A stretch of DNA of 64,000 bases from Nematostella vectensis (Eukaryota > Cnidaria > Anthozoa > Actiniaria > Edwardsiidae), in assembly GCF_932526225.1 (NCBI RefSeq), contig NW_026019277.1:21001-85000 (forward strand). Reading direction: 5' to 3'. A model generated the notes under the pieces. The model was not told the DNA's origin. It saw only the letters and a list, made by a program, of their open reading frames with translations, and searched no databases. Shown piece by piece: positions 28,784 to 40,182 of the stretch; within the stretch, counting starts at the first letter, position 1, and the number at the start of each line of letters is the position of its first letter. Position numbers and translations under genes: made by a program.

Positions 28784-29961
28784 CAGTGGTGTAAAGATAG
28801 GGACGTTAAGGGGACGATAAGATAAGTGAGTTTGTGGGTGAATTGACAGGTGTATAGGGCGACAAGAGTTGGTCAAAGGGGTACAGGGTTTCAAGGGTTG
28901 GTAATAAGGGTCAATGATACCAAGAACTAGGTCATAGGGGTGCAAGTTATGAATGAGTGAGTACACAGGGGTACAGGGTATCAATGGCTTGGTCTTGGAG
29001 GTGCAGGGTTTTAGGGGATGGTTCAAACAGGTACAGTGATTCAAGGGCTAGGTAATATGGGTACATTATAATAATTAATAATAATAATTAATAATAATAG
29101 CTACCCTATATCCTCGAGTATCCACCCCTAATTAAGCTACACCCTTACGACCTAACACTAACTACGCTATACTCATGAATACCTACCCCTAACTAAGCTT
29201 TACCCCTACGACATAGCAATAACTACACTTTACCCCTGAGTACCCAACCCTTGCTAAGCTTACACACCTCTGACGTAGCACTAACTACCCTATACCCCTG
29301 AATACCCAACCCTAACTAAACTACACCCGTATAACCGAGCACTTACCTACCCTATAACCATGAGTACCCACCCCTAACTAAACTACACCCTTATATCCTA
29401 GCACTAACTAGCCTATACCCCTTAGTACCCACACCTAGCTAAGCTACACCCCTACGACTTAGCACTAACTAGCGTATACCCCTGAATACCCAACCCTAAC
29501 TAAAATACACCTCTACTACCTAGCACTAACTACCCTATACCCCTGAATACCCACCCCTAAACTAAGCTACACCCTTATGACTTGGCTGTAACTGCCCTAT
29601 ACCCCTGAGTACCCACCTCTAACTAAGATAAACCCCTACGACCTAGCACTAACTACCCGATACCCATGAGTACCCACCGCTAACTAAGCTACACCCCTAG
29701 GACTTAGCACTAACTACCCTATACCCCTGAGTACCAACCCCTAACTAAGCTACACCCCTATGACCTAGCACTTACTACCCTATACCCCTGCCTACCCATC
29801 CCTAACTGACCTACACCCCTATGACACCTAATCACATAACTACCCTTTACCCATGTATGACCAAGCGCTTACAAACTTGCACCCCAGTGACCATGCCATT
29901 TATATCCTGTACCCCTCTGCACCCACCCCCTAATGCCACCGTCCTTACCTTAACACCCCTG

Positions 29962-30224
29962 AAAAAGTCCCTAGTTGATCTTACCTGGATTCGAACCCTG
30001 GCCCGTTTGCTTGAGAAGCGAAGCCCGTACCACTGAGCCTTTGCGCCACTCTCGAGATATCAAGGAAAAACTACTCTATACCTTATATGGATGGGGAAAC
30101 AAGGCTATACGTTAGTTACTTCTAGTTTTCAAGAGAGTGGCGCGATAGCTCAGTGGTACGGGCTTCGCTTCTCAAACAAGAGGGCCCGGGTTCGAATCCA
30201 GGTCAGATCAACTTGGGATTTTTT
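29962..30224. repeat. Head-to-head tRNA-like pair 19
   Basis: This is the 6310-base duplicate of pair 15. The right module has perfect A and B boxes and T6 at 30219-30224; the left module has the GCCTTTGCG variant. Confidence 0.76.
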
Positions 30225-31400
30225 CAGTGGTGTAAAGATAAGGACGTTAAGGGGACGTCAAAATAAGTGAGTTTGTGGGTGAGTTGACAGGTGTATAGGG
30301 CAACAAGAGTTGGTCAAAGGGGTACAGGGTTTCAGGGGTTGGTAATAAGGGTCAATGATATCAAGAACTAGGTCATAGGGGTGCACGTTATGAATGAGTG
30401 AGTACACAGGGGTACAGGGTATCAATGGCTTGGTCTTGGATGTGCAGGGTTTTAGGGGATGGTTCAAACAGGTACAGCGATTCAAGGGCTAGGTAATATG
30501 CGTACATTATAATAATTGATAATAATAATTAATAATAATAGCTACCCTATATCCCTGAGTATCCACCCCTAATTAAGCTACACCCCTACGACCTAACACT
30601 GACTACGCTATACTCATGAATACCTACCCCTAACTAAGCTTTACCCCTACGACATAGCAATAACTACACTTTACCCCTGAGTACCCAAATCTTGCTAAGC
30701 TTACACACCTGTGACGTAGCACTAACTACCCTATACCCCTGAATACCCAACCCTAACTAAACTACACCCGTATAACCGAGCACTTACCTACCCTATAACC
30801 CTGAGTACCCACCCCTAACTAAACTACACCCTTATATCCTAGCACTAACTAGCCTATACCCCTGAGTACCCACACCTAGCTAAGCTACACCCCTACGACT
30901 TAGCACTAACTAGCGTATACCCCTGAATACCCAACCCTAACTAAAATACACCTCTACTACCTAGCACTAACTACCCTATACCCCTGAATACCCACCCCTA
31001 AACTTAGCTACACCCTTATGACTTGGCTGTAACTGCCCTATACCCCTGAGTACCCATCCCAAACTAAGCTAAACCACTACGACCTAGCACTAACTACCCT
31101 ATACCCATGAGCACCCACCGCTAATAAAGCTACACCCCTATGACTTAGCACTTACCACCCTATACCCCTGAGTACCAACTCCTAACTAAGCTACACTCCT
31201 ATGACCTAGCACTTACTACCCTATACCCCTGCCTACCCATCCCTAACTGACCTACACCCCTATGACACCTAATCACATAACTACCCTTTACCCATGTATG
31301 ACCAAGCGCTTACAAACTTGCACCCCAGTGACCATGCCATTTATATCCTGTACCCCTCTGCACCCACCCCCTAATGCCACCGTCCTTACCTTAACCCCTG

Positions 31401-31663
31401 AAAAAGTCCCTAGTTGATCTTACCTGGATTCGAACCCTGGCCCGCTTGCTTAAGGATCGAATCCCGTACCACTGAGCCATAGCGCCACTCTCGAGATATC
31501 AAGGAAAAACTACTCTATACCTTATATGGTTGGGTAAACAAGGCTATACGGTAGTTACTTCTAGTTTTCAAGAGAGTGGCGCGATAACTCAGTGGTACGG
31601 GCTTCGTTTCTCAAACAAGAGGGCCGGGGTTCGAATCCAGGTCAGATCAACTTTGGATTTTTT
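31401..31663. repeat. Head-to-head tRNA-like pair 20
   Basis: The left module keeps both boxes but has private changes in between (AAGGATCGAATCCCG). The right A box is TAACTCAGTGG, the B box is perfect and T6 is at 31658-31663. Confidence 0.74.
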
Positions 31664-32532
31664 CAGTGGTGTAAAGATAGGGACGTTGAGGGGATGATAA
31701 GATAAGTGAGTTTGTGGGTGAGTTGACAGGTGTATAGGGCGACAAGAGTTGGTCAAAGGGGTACAGGGTTTCAAGGGTTGGTAATAAGGGTCAATGATAC
31801 CAAGAAATAGGTCATAGGCGTGCAAGTTATAAATAAGTGAGTCCACAGGGGTACAGGGTATCAATGGCTTGGTCTTGGAGGTGCAGAGTTTTAGGGGATG
31901 GTTCAAACAGGTACAGGGATTCAAGAGCTAGGTTATATGGGTACATTATAATAATTAATAATAATAATTAATAATAATAGCTACACTATATCCCTGAGTA
32001 TCCACCCCTAATTAAGCTACACCCCTACGACCTAGCACTAACTACGCTATACTCCTGAATACCTACCCCTAACTAAGCTTTACCCCTACGACCTAGCAAT
32101 AACTACACTTTACCGCTGAGTACCCAACCCTTGCTAAGCTTACACCCCTGTGACGTAGCACTAACTACCCTATACCCCTGAATACCCAAACCTAACTAAA
32201 CTACACCCGTATAACCGAGCACTTACCTACCCTATTACCCTGAGTACCCACCCCTAACTAAACTACACACCTATGTCCTACCACTAACTAGCCTATACAC
32301 CTGAATACCAACCCCTAACGAAGCTACACCCTATGACCTAGCACTTACTACCCTATACCCCTGCCTACCCAACCCTAACTGACCTACACCACTATGACAC
32401 CTAATCACATAACTACCCTTTACCCATGTATGACCAAGCGCTTACAAACTTGCACCCCAGTGACCATGCCATTTATATCCTGTACCCCTCTGCACCCACC
32501 CCCTAATGCCACCGTCCTTACCTTAACCCCTG

Positions 32533-32795
32533 AAAAAGTCCCTAGTTGATCTTACCTGGATTCGAACCCTGGCCCGCTTGCTTAAAAAGCGAAGCCCGTA
32601 CCACTGAGCCATAGCGCCACTCTCGAGATATCAAGGAAAAACTACTCTATACCTTATATGGTTGGGTAAACAAGGCTATACGGTAGTTACTTCTAGTTTT
32701 CAAGAGAGTGGCGCGATAGCTCAGTGGTACGGGCTTCGCTTCTCAAACAAGAGGGCCGGGGTTCGAATCCAGGTCAGATCAACTTTGGATTTTTT
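32533..32795. repeat. Head-to-head tRNA-like pair 21
   Basis: Both modules have intact A and B boxes, one of the few pairs with all four boxes matching consensus. T6 is at 32790-32795. Confidence 0.77.
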
Positions 32796-33074
32796 CAGTG
32801 GTGTAAAGATAGGGACGTTAAGGGGACGATAAGATATGTGAGTTTGTGGTTGTTGACAGGTGTATAGGGCGACAAGAGTTGGTCAAAGGGGTACAGGGTT
32901 TCAAGGGTTGGTAATAAGGGTCAATGATATCAAGAACTAGGTCATAGGGGTGCAAGTTATGAATAAGTGAGTCCACAGGGGTACAGGGTATCAATGGCTT
33001 GGTCTTGGAGGTGCAGGGTTTTAGGGGATGGTTCAAACAGGTACAGGGATTCAAGAGCTAGGTTATATGGGTAC

Positions 33075-33661
33075 ATTATAATAATTAATAATAATAATTA
33101 ATAGTAATTAATAATAGTAATAATCAATAATAATAATTAATAATAATTAATAGTTAAAAATTAATAATTAATTAATAATAATTAATAGTTAAAAATTAAT
33201 AATTAATTAATAATATTTAATATTTAAAAATTAATAAGTAATTAATAATAATTAATAATAAATATTTAATAATACAAAATTAATAATAAAAAATTATTAA
33301 TAATTATTATTAATTAATATCTAATAAATTATAATTAAAAATAATAAATAATTATTAATAATTAATAATAATAAAAAATATCAAGTAATTAATAATAAAC
33401 AATAATAATTGATAATTAATAATTAATAATAAATAATAATTAATAATAATTAATAAAAACTTAATATTAATAATTAATAAATATTAATAATAAATAATGA
33501 GAAATAATTAATAAATGATAAATAATAATTAATGAATAATGATTAATAATTAATTATAATAACTAATAATAATAATTAATAATAAAACATAATAATAATA
33601 ATTAATAATAATTAATAATAATCATAATAATAATAATTAATAATTATAATAATTAATAATA
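33075..33661. repeat. AT-rich spacer G (core deleted)
   Basis: About half the normal length. The left and right flanks are recognisable, but the central region including the (TA)n core is missing, with the join near 33380. Confidence 0.86.
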
Positions 33662-33942
33662 GCTACCCTATATCCCTGAGTATCCACCCCTAACTAAGCT
33701 ACACCCCTAAGACCTAGCACTAACTAGCCAATACCCCTGAATACTCAACCCTAACTAAACTACACCTTATGACTTGGTTGTAACTACCCTATACACCTGA
33801 GTACCCACCTCTAACTAAGATAAACCCCTACGACCTAGCACTAACTACCCGATACCCATGAGTACCCACCGCTAACTAAGCTACACCCCTAGGACTTAGC
33901 ACTAACTACCCTATACCCCTGAGTACCAACCCCTAACTAAGC

Positions 33943-34126
33943 ACGGCTATTTCAAACAGCCGCTAAGAGGACATTTAGCTGAGCGACCGCGCTTCTAATA
34001 ACAGACCGGAAGTCGTGGTTATTAACTCTGTCAAGGGCAATGGCAAGTCAATGGCAAGTCAAGGGCAATGAAGACCGCTTACGTACTGTTCGCGGGCGAC
34101 TAAATGTCCTCACCGACGATGCCGTG
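33943..34126. mobile_element. Small inverted-repeat insertion replacing a tRNA-like pair
   Basis: About 184 bases match nothing else in the window. A perfect 12-base inverted repeat GAGGACATTTAG (33967-33978) and CTAAATGTCCTC (34100-34111) bounds a 145-base core, as in a MITE. Short internal direct repeats (GGCAATGGCAAGTCA) occur at about 34036-34070. Outer bases at 33943-33966 and 34112-34126 are also foreign. The surrounding unit has lost its tRNA-like pair and most of its G-rich arm, so this may be filler from a repair event rather than a clean transposition. Confidence 0.5.
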
Positions 34127-34178
34127 AGGGGATGGTTCAAACAGGTACAGGGATTCAAGAGCTAGGTTATATGGGTAC

Positions 34179-35353
34179 ATTATAATAATTAATAATAATA
34201 ATTAATAGTAATTAATAATAGTAATAATCAATATTAATAATTAATAATCAATAATAATAATTAATAATAATTAATAGTTAAAAATTAATAATTAATTAAT
34301 AATAATTAATAGTTAAAAATTAATAATTAAGTAATAATATTCAATATTTAAAAATTAATAATTAATTAATAATAATTAATAATAAATATTTAATAATAAA
34401 AAATTAATAATAAAAAATTATTAATAATTATTATTTAATTAATATCTAATAAATTATAATTAAAAATAATAAATAATTATTAATAATTAATAATAATAAA
34501 AAATATTAAATAATTAATAATAATTAATAATAAATAAAAAATAATAATAAATAATAATAATAATAAGTAATTAATATTTAAAAATAATTGATAACTAATA
34601 ATTAATAATAATAATTAATATTAATAATAACAATTAATAATTAATAATAATAATTATTATTAATAATCAATATTACTTAATAATAATTAATAATTAATTA
34701 TAATTAATAGTGATTATAATTAATTATAAAGATCAATTAATTATATTAAATAATTATATAATTGATTATATTATAATTAATAATTAAATATATAATTAAT
34801 TATAATTAATTAATTATTTTTAATTTTTAATTAATTATATATAATTAATTATAATTATTAATTATAATTAATTAATTATGTATTATATATATTATATATA
34901 AATTAAATATATTATATATATTTAATTATATATATTATATATATATATATATTATAATTAACTATAATTAATTAATAATTAACTAATAATTAATTATAAT
35001 TAAAAGTAAATATAATTAATAATAATAAACAAATAATAATATATAATAGTAGTTAATAATAATAATTAATAATAATAAAAACATAAGAAGTAATTAATAA
35101 TAATTGATAATTAATAATTAATAATAAATAATAATTAATAATAATTAATAAAAACTTAATATTAATAATTAATAAATATTAATAATAAATAATTAGAAAT
35201 AATTAATAAATGATAAATAATAATTAATGAATAATAATTAATAATTAATTATAATAACTAATAATAATAATTAATAATAATAATTAATAATAGAAATTAA
35301 TAATAATAATTAATAATAATTAATAATAATCATAATAATAATAATTAATAATA
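34179..35353. repeat. AT-rich spacer H
   Basis: Near full-length spacer with (TA)n core near 34880-34955. It carries extra AATAATCAATAATAATAATT words at its left end. Confidence 0.88.
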
Positions 35354-36259
35354 GCTACCCTATATCCCTGAGCATCCACCCCTAACTAAGCTACACCCCT
35401 AAGACCTAGCACTAACTAGCCAATACCCCTGAATACTCAACCCTAAATAAACTACACCTTATGACTTGGTTGTAACTACCCTATACTCCTGAGTACCCAC
35501 CTCTAACTAAGATAAACCCCTACGACCTAGCACTAACTACCCGATACCCATGAGTACCCACCGCTAACTAAGCTACACCCCTAGGACTTAGCACTAACTA
35601 CCCTATACCCCTGAGTACCAACCCCTAACTAAGCTACACCCTAGAATGGAGAAGTAGGACGCCTCCTTCCCTCCACTAGTCTGTGGGAGATCCTTGGGCA
35701 AGATCGAGTACCCACTTAGCCCCCCGTGCCAGGGTTTCGGTGAAGTCATGGAGACTGCATGGCATAAGCTCCCTGTTGCCTTGCAGGTAGGTCTTGGTTG
35801 GCCAAAGGCTAAGGGAGTAAACCCCGACAGAAAATCTGGAGTGGAGCCCCACTGCCGGTTTGAAGGCGTACTTCGTCCCTCTCCGGCAGCTCCTGCACCC
35901 TCGGTGAGTCTCCAACCGTCTTGACCTTGTCTTGCCGTTGGGTCAGGCTCATCAGGGCGAGAGAGTGAGGCTGGTGCTGCGCAAGCCTCCTTCACTTTAA
36001 TCCAAATTCAGCGCATGTCATAGCTTTACCACCATCGACAACCCTCAACCTTCAAAGCCCTGTGGCGATGGGGGAGCGGCGAAGCAGCAGGTGCGGAAAC
36101 ACTGGAAGCTGTAGCTGCAATCTTGCACACAGGCGGCTTAGGCTATAGGGTCGTTCTTCTCTGATTGGGACAGCAGAGAAGTCCGGCAGCCCCCTAAGCG
36201 ACCAGGCAGCCCTATTCAGGATAGCTCTGCCTGCCTCCATAGCCTGAGGACGGAGCTAG

Positions 36260-36676
36260 AAAAGATGCTCTAAACATAGCCTGTTCCACAACACACCTGG
36301 CCAGCATACCGCAGTTGGCGGGTTCCCATTTTGCGGTCGAAATAACAAGAAAATACTCAAGAAAACTCTCAAACTCACCCTTGCGTCATGGAACGTTAGA
36401 TCTCTTCTCGACTCGTCCACCTCTAAGTCAAGGAGACCAGAAAGACGAACGGCCCTCGTAGCGAGAGAACTTGCCCGCTATAACGTCGATATTGCAGCCC
36501 TCAGCGAAACACGCTTCCCAGACAAAGGCCAGCTCAGTGAGATCGGAGGCGGCTACACTTTCTTCTGGAGTGGCCGCAGCAGTGAAGAGTGACGTGAGTC
36601 TGGTGTCGGCTTTGCAATCAAAGACCATCTCATACGGAAACTTGACAGTATACCAGAAGGCATAAATGATCGTCTC
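36260..36676 (+). pseudogene. N-terminal endonuclease part of the + strand LINE, ended by a nonsense codon
   Basis: The same frame as the downstream reverse transcriptase is open from 36260. Translation shows the start of an APE endonuclease: the WNVRSL motif near 36390 (metal/phosphate-binding Asn) and LSETRF near 36515 (catalytic Glu). An in-frame TGA at 36590-36592 interrupts it, and the frame is open again directly afterwards (RESGVGFAI). No ATG is seen before the endonuclease motif, so the natural start is unclear. The TGA could arise by CpG decay of a CGA codon; I infer that this copy is inactive. Confidence 0.75.
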
Positions 36677-39556
36677 ATGAAATTCAAGCTCCCCCTTGGC
36701 AGAGGGAGATCCGCTACCCTTATTAGCGCCTACGCACCCACCATGACAAACCCGGAAGATGCTAAGGAGAAGTTCTATGAAGAACTGGATGCGCTTATTT
36801 CCACTATTCCACAGTCAGAAAAGCTCCTACTTCTTGGCGACTTTAATGCTCGTGTAGGTCAAGACCACCAGGCTTGGGAAGGTGTCATCGGACACCATGG
36901 AGTAGGAAAATGCAACAGTAACGGTCTCCTCCTGCTTAGAATGTGCGCCACTCACGGCTTAGCTATCACTAACACCATGTTCCGCCTTCCAACTCGAAAG
37001 AAAACATCTTGGATGCACCCTCGATCTAAGCATTGGCATCTCATTGACTACGTCATTGTCAGAGCAAAGGATATACGGGATGTTTGTGTGACTAAGGCAA
37101 TGTGTGGTGCTGACTGTTGGACGGACCATCGCCTCATCATTTCTAAGACCAATTTGCATATTCAGCCCAAAAGAAGACCACAGGGCCAGACAGTTGTGAA
37201 AAAGCTCAATGTCAACAAGCTTAAGCTCCCTTCCATTCAAGAGAAACTAGTAGAAAGCTTAGAAAATCAACTGACTGAGGATATTGGAAACGACTGGAAC
37301 TCCTTAAAGACAACAATTCATTCTGCTGCCCTTGAGGTGCTCGGATCAGTTACCAGGAACCATCAGGACTGGTTTGATGAAAATGATGCCAAAATCACAG
37401 CTCTTTTGGAAGAAAAACGGCAACTCTTCAGAGCTCATCAAAATGATCCCAACTCAGTCTCGAAGAAAGACGCCTACGTCAGCAAACGCAGACAGGTCCA
37501 ATTAAAACTCCGTGACATTCAAGACACATGGCTGAGTGACAAAGCTGATGAAATTCAAGGCTTTGCAGACAGACACGACACGAAACGATTCTACGATTCG
37601 CTCAGATGTATATTTGGACCACCAACACCGGGCAGTTTCCCACTACTGAGCGCTGACGGAGCAACACTCATCACTGACAAAAACATGATAGTAGAGAGAT
37701 GGGCAGAACACTTCAATGGCGTTCTAAATCGTCCATCATCCATCAATGACGAAGCCATACAACGCCTTCCACAGGTGGACATAAACCCAGACCTGGACAT
37801 AACACCATCAGAGGATGAGGTTGTCAAGGCAATCAAGCAGATGTCGACTGGAAAAGCCCCCGGCTCTGATGCCATCCCTGCTGAAGTGTTCAAGTCAGGC
37901 GGTCCTTCTCTCCTACACAAATTAACAGTGCTATTCCAATCGCTCTGGGAAAGTGAGACCCTCCCGCAAGATTTTAAAGATGCCACAATCGTCCACATCT
38001 ACAAGAGAAAGGGCAACAAGCGATCTTGTGACAACCATAGAGGGATTTCACTTCTCTCCATCGCTGCAAAGATCTTTGCCCGACTGCTTCTCAATCGTCT
38101 CCTCAAACACCTTGAGCAAGGCCATCTCCCTGAGAGCCAATGCGGTTTCCGTGCAGGTCGAGGAACTGTTGATATGATCTTTGCTGCACGTCAGATTCAG
38201 GAGAAAAGTGTGGAACAAAATCAAGATCTCTATACCACTTTTGTAGATTTAACAAAAGCGTTCGACACTGTGAGCAGAGAGGGACTGTGGAAAATCATGG
38301 CGAAGTTCGGCTGCCCCGAGAGGTTCATAAAGATTGTTAGACAATTTCACGATGGGATGATGGCCCGTGTTCTTGATGATGGAAATACCTCTGCCCCTTT
38401 TCAAGTGTCAAATGGAGTCAAGCAAGGTTGTGTCCTTGCCCCTACACTGTTTAGTTTGATGTTCTCTGCAATGCTGACTGATGCCTTCAGGGAGACACCC
38501 CTAGGCATCCCCATCAGGTATAGGTGTGATGGAAAGCTGTTCAACCTACGACGTCTGAAGGCCGTCACTAGAGTCAAAGAGACTGTGATTCGTGACCTGC
38601 TTTTTGCTGATGACTGTGCCCTCAACGCCGTCAATGAGCATGACATGCAACAGGAAATGGACGCTTTCTCATCCGCCTGTGACAACTTTGGCCTCACCAT
38701 CAGTATCAAGAAGACTGAAGTGATGTATCAGCCCGCCCCAGGAAAACCATATCAGGAACCAAACATCACAGTTAAGGGGCAGCGACTTCAAGATGTAGAA
38801 AACTTCACCTACCTCGGCAGCACTCTCTCCCGCAACGCCAACATCGATGCAGAAATCAACAACCGCATCGCGAAGGCAAGCAGTGCCTTTGGGAGATTGA
38901 GGAAGTCAGTCTGGGAACGCAGAGGCATCTCACAATGCACCAAGATCAAAGTGTACAGAGCAGTCGTCTTAACAACACTTCTCTATGGCTGCGAAACTTG
39001 GACCATCTACAGAAGACATGAGAAACTTCTCCAGCAGTTCCATCTCCGCTGTCTCAGAAACATCCTAAATATCCGCTGGCAGGATAGAATCACAAACACT
39101 GAGGTTCTGGAGAGAGCAAACCTCCCCAGCGTCATTACCACCATGCGCAAAGCTCAGACACGATGGGCAGGACACGTCTGCCATATGTCAGACTCCAGAA
39201 TACCCAAACAGCTGTTGTACGGTGAACTAAGCCGTGGAAGCAGGAAAGTTGGAGGCCAGCGCAAACGCTATAAAGACTGCATCAAATCACATCTGAAAGA
39301 CTTCAATATCGACGTTTCAACGTGGGAAACTGCAGCATCTGACAGACCGATTTGGCGTAATCTGATTCACAAAGGTGCCATCCACTCAGAAAATAAACGC
39401 TCCAACGCAGCCAAAAACAAACGCCAAAAACGCAAGGCTAGAGCTGACCAACCTACCAATATGACCCCCTCTTACTGGTGTCCGACTTGTGGAAGGGGTT
39501 TTCTTGCACGAATTGGCCTTATAAGCCACCTGCGGATTCATCCCTCCGCCCCTTAG
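36677..39556 (+). CDS. LINE endonuclease-reverse transcriptase with C-terminal C2H2 finger
   Basis: This 959-residue open frame starts at the first ATG after the nonsense codon and lacks the first ~100 endonuclease residues. Visible parts are the endonuclease motifs GDFNA (54-58), IDYV (123-126) and TDH (149-151). The reverse transcriptase has KAPGSD (393-398), FVDLTKAFD (522-530), VKQGCVLAP (581-589) and the catalytic FADD (643-646). A thumb/connection region with YGCETW follows, and a C2H2 zinc finger lies at the extreme C-terminus (C935, C938, H951, H955). The protein nicks target DNA and reverse-transcribes its own RNA there. The stop is at 39554-39556. Reading is clean except for the upstream TGA, so insertion is fairly recent. 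Confidence 0.92.
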   Translation: MKFKLPLGRGRSATLISAYAPTMTNPEDAKEKFYEELDALISTIPQSEKLLLLGDFNARVGQDHQAWEGVIGHHGVGKCNSNGLLLLRMCATHGLAITNTMFRLPTRKKTSWMHPRSKHWHLIDYVIVRAKDIRDVCVTKAMCGADCWTDHRLIISKTNLHIQPKRRPQGQTVVKKLNVNKLKLPSIQEKLVESLENQLTEDIGNDWNSLKTTIHSAALEVLGSVTRNHQDWFDENDAKITALLEEKRQLFRAHQNDPNSVSKKDAYVSKRRQVQLKLRDIQDTWLSDKADEIQGFADRHDTKRFYDSLRCIFGPPTPGSFPLLSADGATLITDKNMIVERWAEHFNGVLNRPSSINDEAIQRLPQVDINPDLDITPSEDEVVKAIKQMSTGKAPGSDAIPAEVFKSGGPSLLHKLTVLFQSLWESETLPQDFKDATIVHIYKRKGNKRSCDNHRGISLLSIAAKIFARLLLNRLLKHLEQGHLPESQCGFRAGRGTVDMIFAARQIQEKSVEQNQDLYTTFVDLTKAFDTVSREGLWKIMAKFGCPERFIKIVRQFHDGMMARVLDDGNTSAPFQVSNGVKQGCVLAPTLFSLMFSAMLTDAFRETPLGIPIRYRCDGKLFNLRRLKAVTRVKETVIRDLLFADDCALNAVNEHDMQQEMDAFSSACDNFGLTISIKKTEVMYQPAPGKPYQEPNITVKGQRLQDVENFTYLGSTLSRNANIDAEINNRIAKASSAFGRLRKSVWERRGISQCTKIKVYRAVVLTTLLYGCETWTIYRRHEKLLQQFHLRCLRNILNIRWQDRITNTEVLERANLPSVITTMRKAQTRWAGHVCHMSDSRIPKQLLYGELSRGSRKVGGQRKRYKDCIKSHLKDFNIDVSTWETAASDRPIWRNLIHKGAIHSENKRSNAAKNKRQKRKARADQPTNMTPSYWCPTCGRGFLARIGLISHLRIHPSAP

Positions 39557-39729
39557 ACATTGTTATACTGTCAGTATTGCTATGGTCATACTCGACTACG
39601 AGTTGACGAACAACAACAAGCTACACCCCTATGACCTAGCACTTACTACCCTATACCCCTGCATACCACTCCCTTACTGACCTACACCCCTATCACACCT
39701 AATCACATAACTACCCTTTACCTATGTAT

Positions 39730-39829
39730 TTATTTATACATTGTTCAGTGTAGTGTGCATCGGCCGACATACTGTAATTTAGCTTATGCTACAAAAGTAT
39801 GAATAAACGATTATTATTATTATTATTAT
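39730..39829 (+). mobile_element. 5'-truncated LINE 3' tail with (ATT)n end
   Basis: Between GTAT and ACCAACTTG, satellite copies elsewhere have 12 bases (GACCAAGCGCTT). Here they are replaced by ~100 foreign bases. The insert ends in an AATAAA signal (39802-39807) and a (TTA)n tail, typical of CR1/L2-type LINE 3' ends. No target duplication is visible; loss of 12 target bases indicates a deletion-associated insertion. Confidence 0.7.
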
Positions 39830-39920
39830 ACCAACTTGTACCCTTGTGACCCTGTCGTTTATATCCTGTACCCCTGTGCACCCACCTCCTAATGCCAACG
39901 TTCTTACCTTAACACCCCTG

Positions 39921-40182
39921 AAAAAGTCCCTAGTTGATCTTACCTGGATTCGAACCCTGGCCCGTTTGCTTGAGAAGCGAAGCCCGTACCACTGAGCCAT
40001 AGCGCCACTCTCGAGATATCAAGGAAAAACTACTCTATAACTTATAAGGCTGGGTAAACAAGGCTATACGGTAGTTACTTCTAGTTTTAAAGAGAGTGGC
40101 GCGATAGCTCAGTGGTACGGGTTTCGCTTCTCAAACAAGAGGGCCGGTGTTCGAATCAAGGTCAGATCAACTTGGGATTTTT
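39921..40182. repeat. Head-to-head tRNA-like pair 22
   Basis: The left module is intact. The right module is of the spacer-adjacent class with degraded B box (TGTTCGAATCA) and T5 at 40178-40182. It belonged to the unit after the spacer ending at 35353 before the LINE split that unit. Confidence 0.75.

Larger units (their letters stand above)
20404..33074. repeat. Higher-order satellite array, period 6310 bp
   Basis: The pairs starting 20896, 22211 and 23652 recur at 27206, 28521 and 29962, each exactly 6310 bases away. One 6.31-kb unit is therefore a 3.55-kb unit plus two short (~1.3-1.44 kb) spacer-less units. The next expected pair (24968 plus 6310) is displaced to 31401, so the duplication loses register after about 30.5 kb. 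C-rich tracts lie at about 20404-20895, 21475-22210, 22790-23651, 24231-24967, 26714-27205, 27785-28520, 29099-29961, 30540-31400 and 31979-32532. G-rich arms fill the space between each pair and the next AT link. Confidence 0.88.
33075..35641. repeat. Rearranged satellite block with two AT spacers
   Basis: Two AT-rich spacers (33075-33661 and 34179-35353) flank a C-rich tract (33662-33942). That tract is joined through a foreign filler to the last ~50 bases of a G-rich arm (34127-34178). The tRNA-like pair expected between tract and arm is absent. A second C-rich tract (35354-35641) runs to the LINE insertion. This is the least regular part of the array before the mobile elements. Confidence 0.85.
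35642..39617 (+). mobile_element. Near full-length APE-type LINE with 11-bp target duplication
   Basis: An insertion of about 3976 bases is flanked by direct repeats AAGCTACACCC (35631-35641 and 39618-39628), and the satellite continues in register on both sides. It has a GC-rich ~740-base 5' leader, a long endonuclease-reverse transcriptase frame, a ~60-base 3' UTR and a short CAA-repeat 3' end (ACGAACAACAAC). A separate ORF1 is not evident. Clade is unsettled; gene order and terminal C2H2 finger recall RTE-like or related single-ORF LINEs. Sequence composition (balanced GC) contrasts sharply with the satellite. Confidence 0.88.

Noticed and set aside
35603-35995. 130-residue - strand ORF (and shorter + strand ORFs) in the first LINE's 5' leader
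   Set aside because: Antisense to the element, overlaps the target duplication and satellite, no domain. The + strand frame at 35694-35924 lacks any ORF1-type motif.
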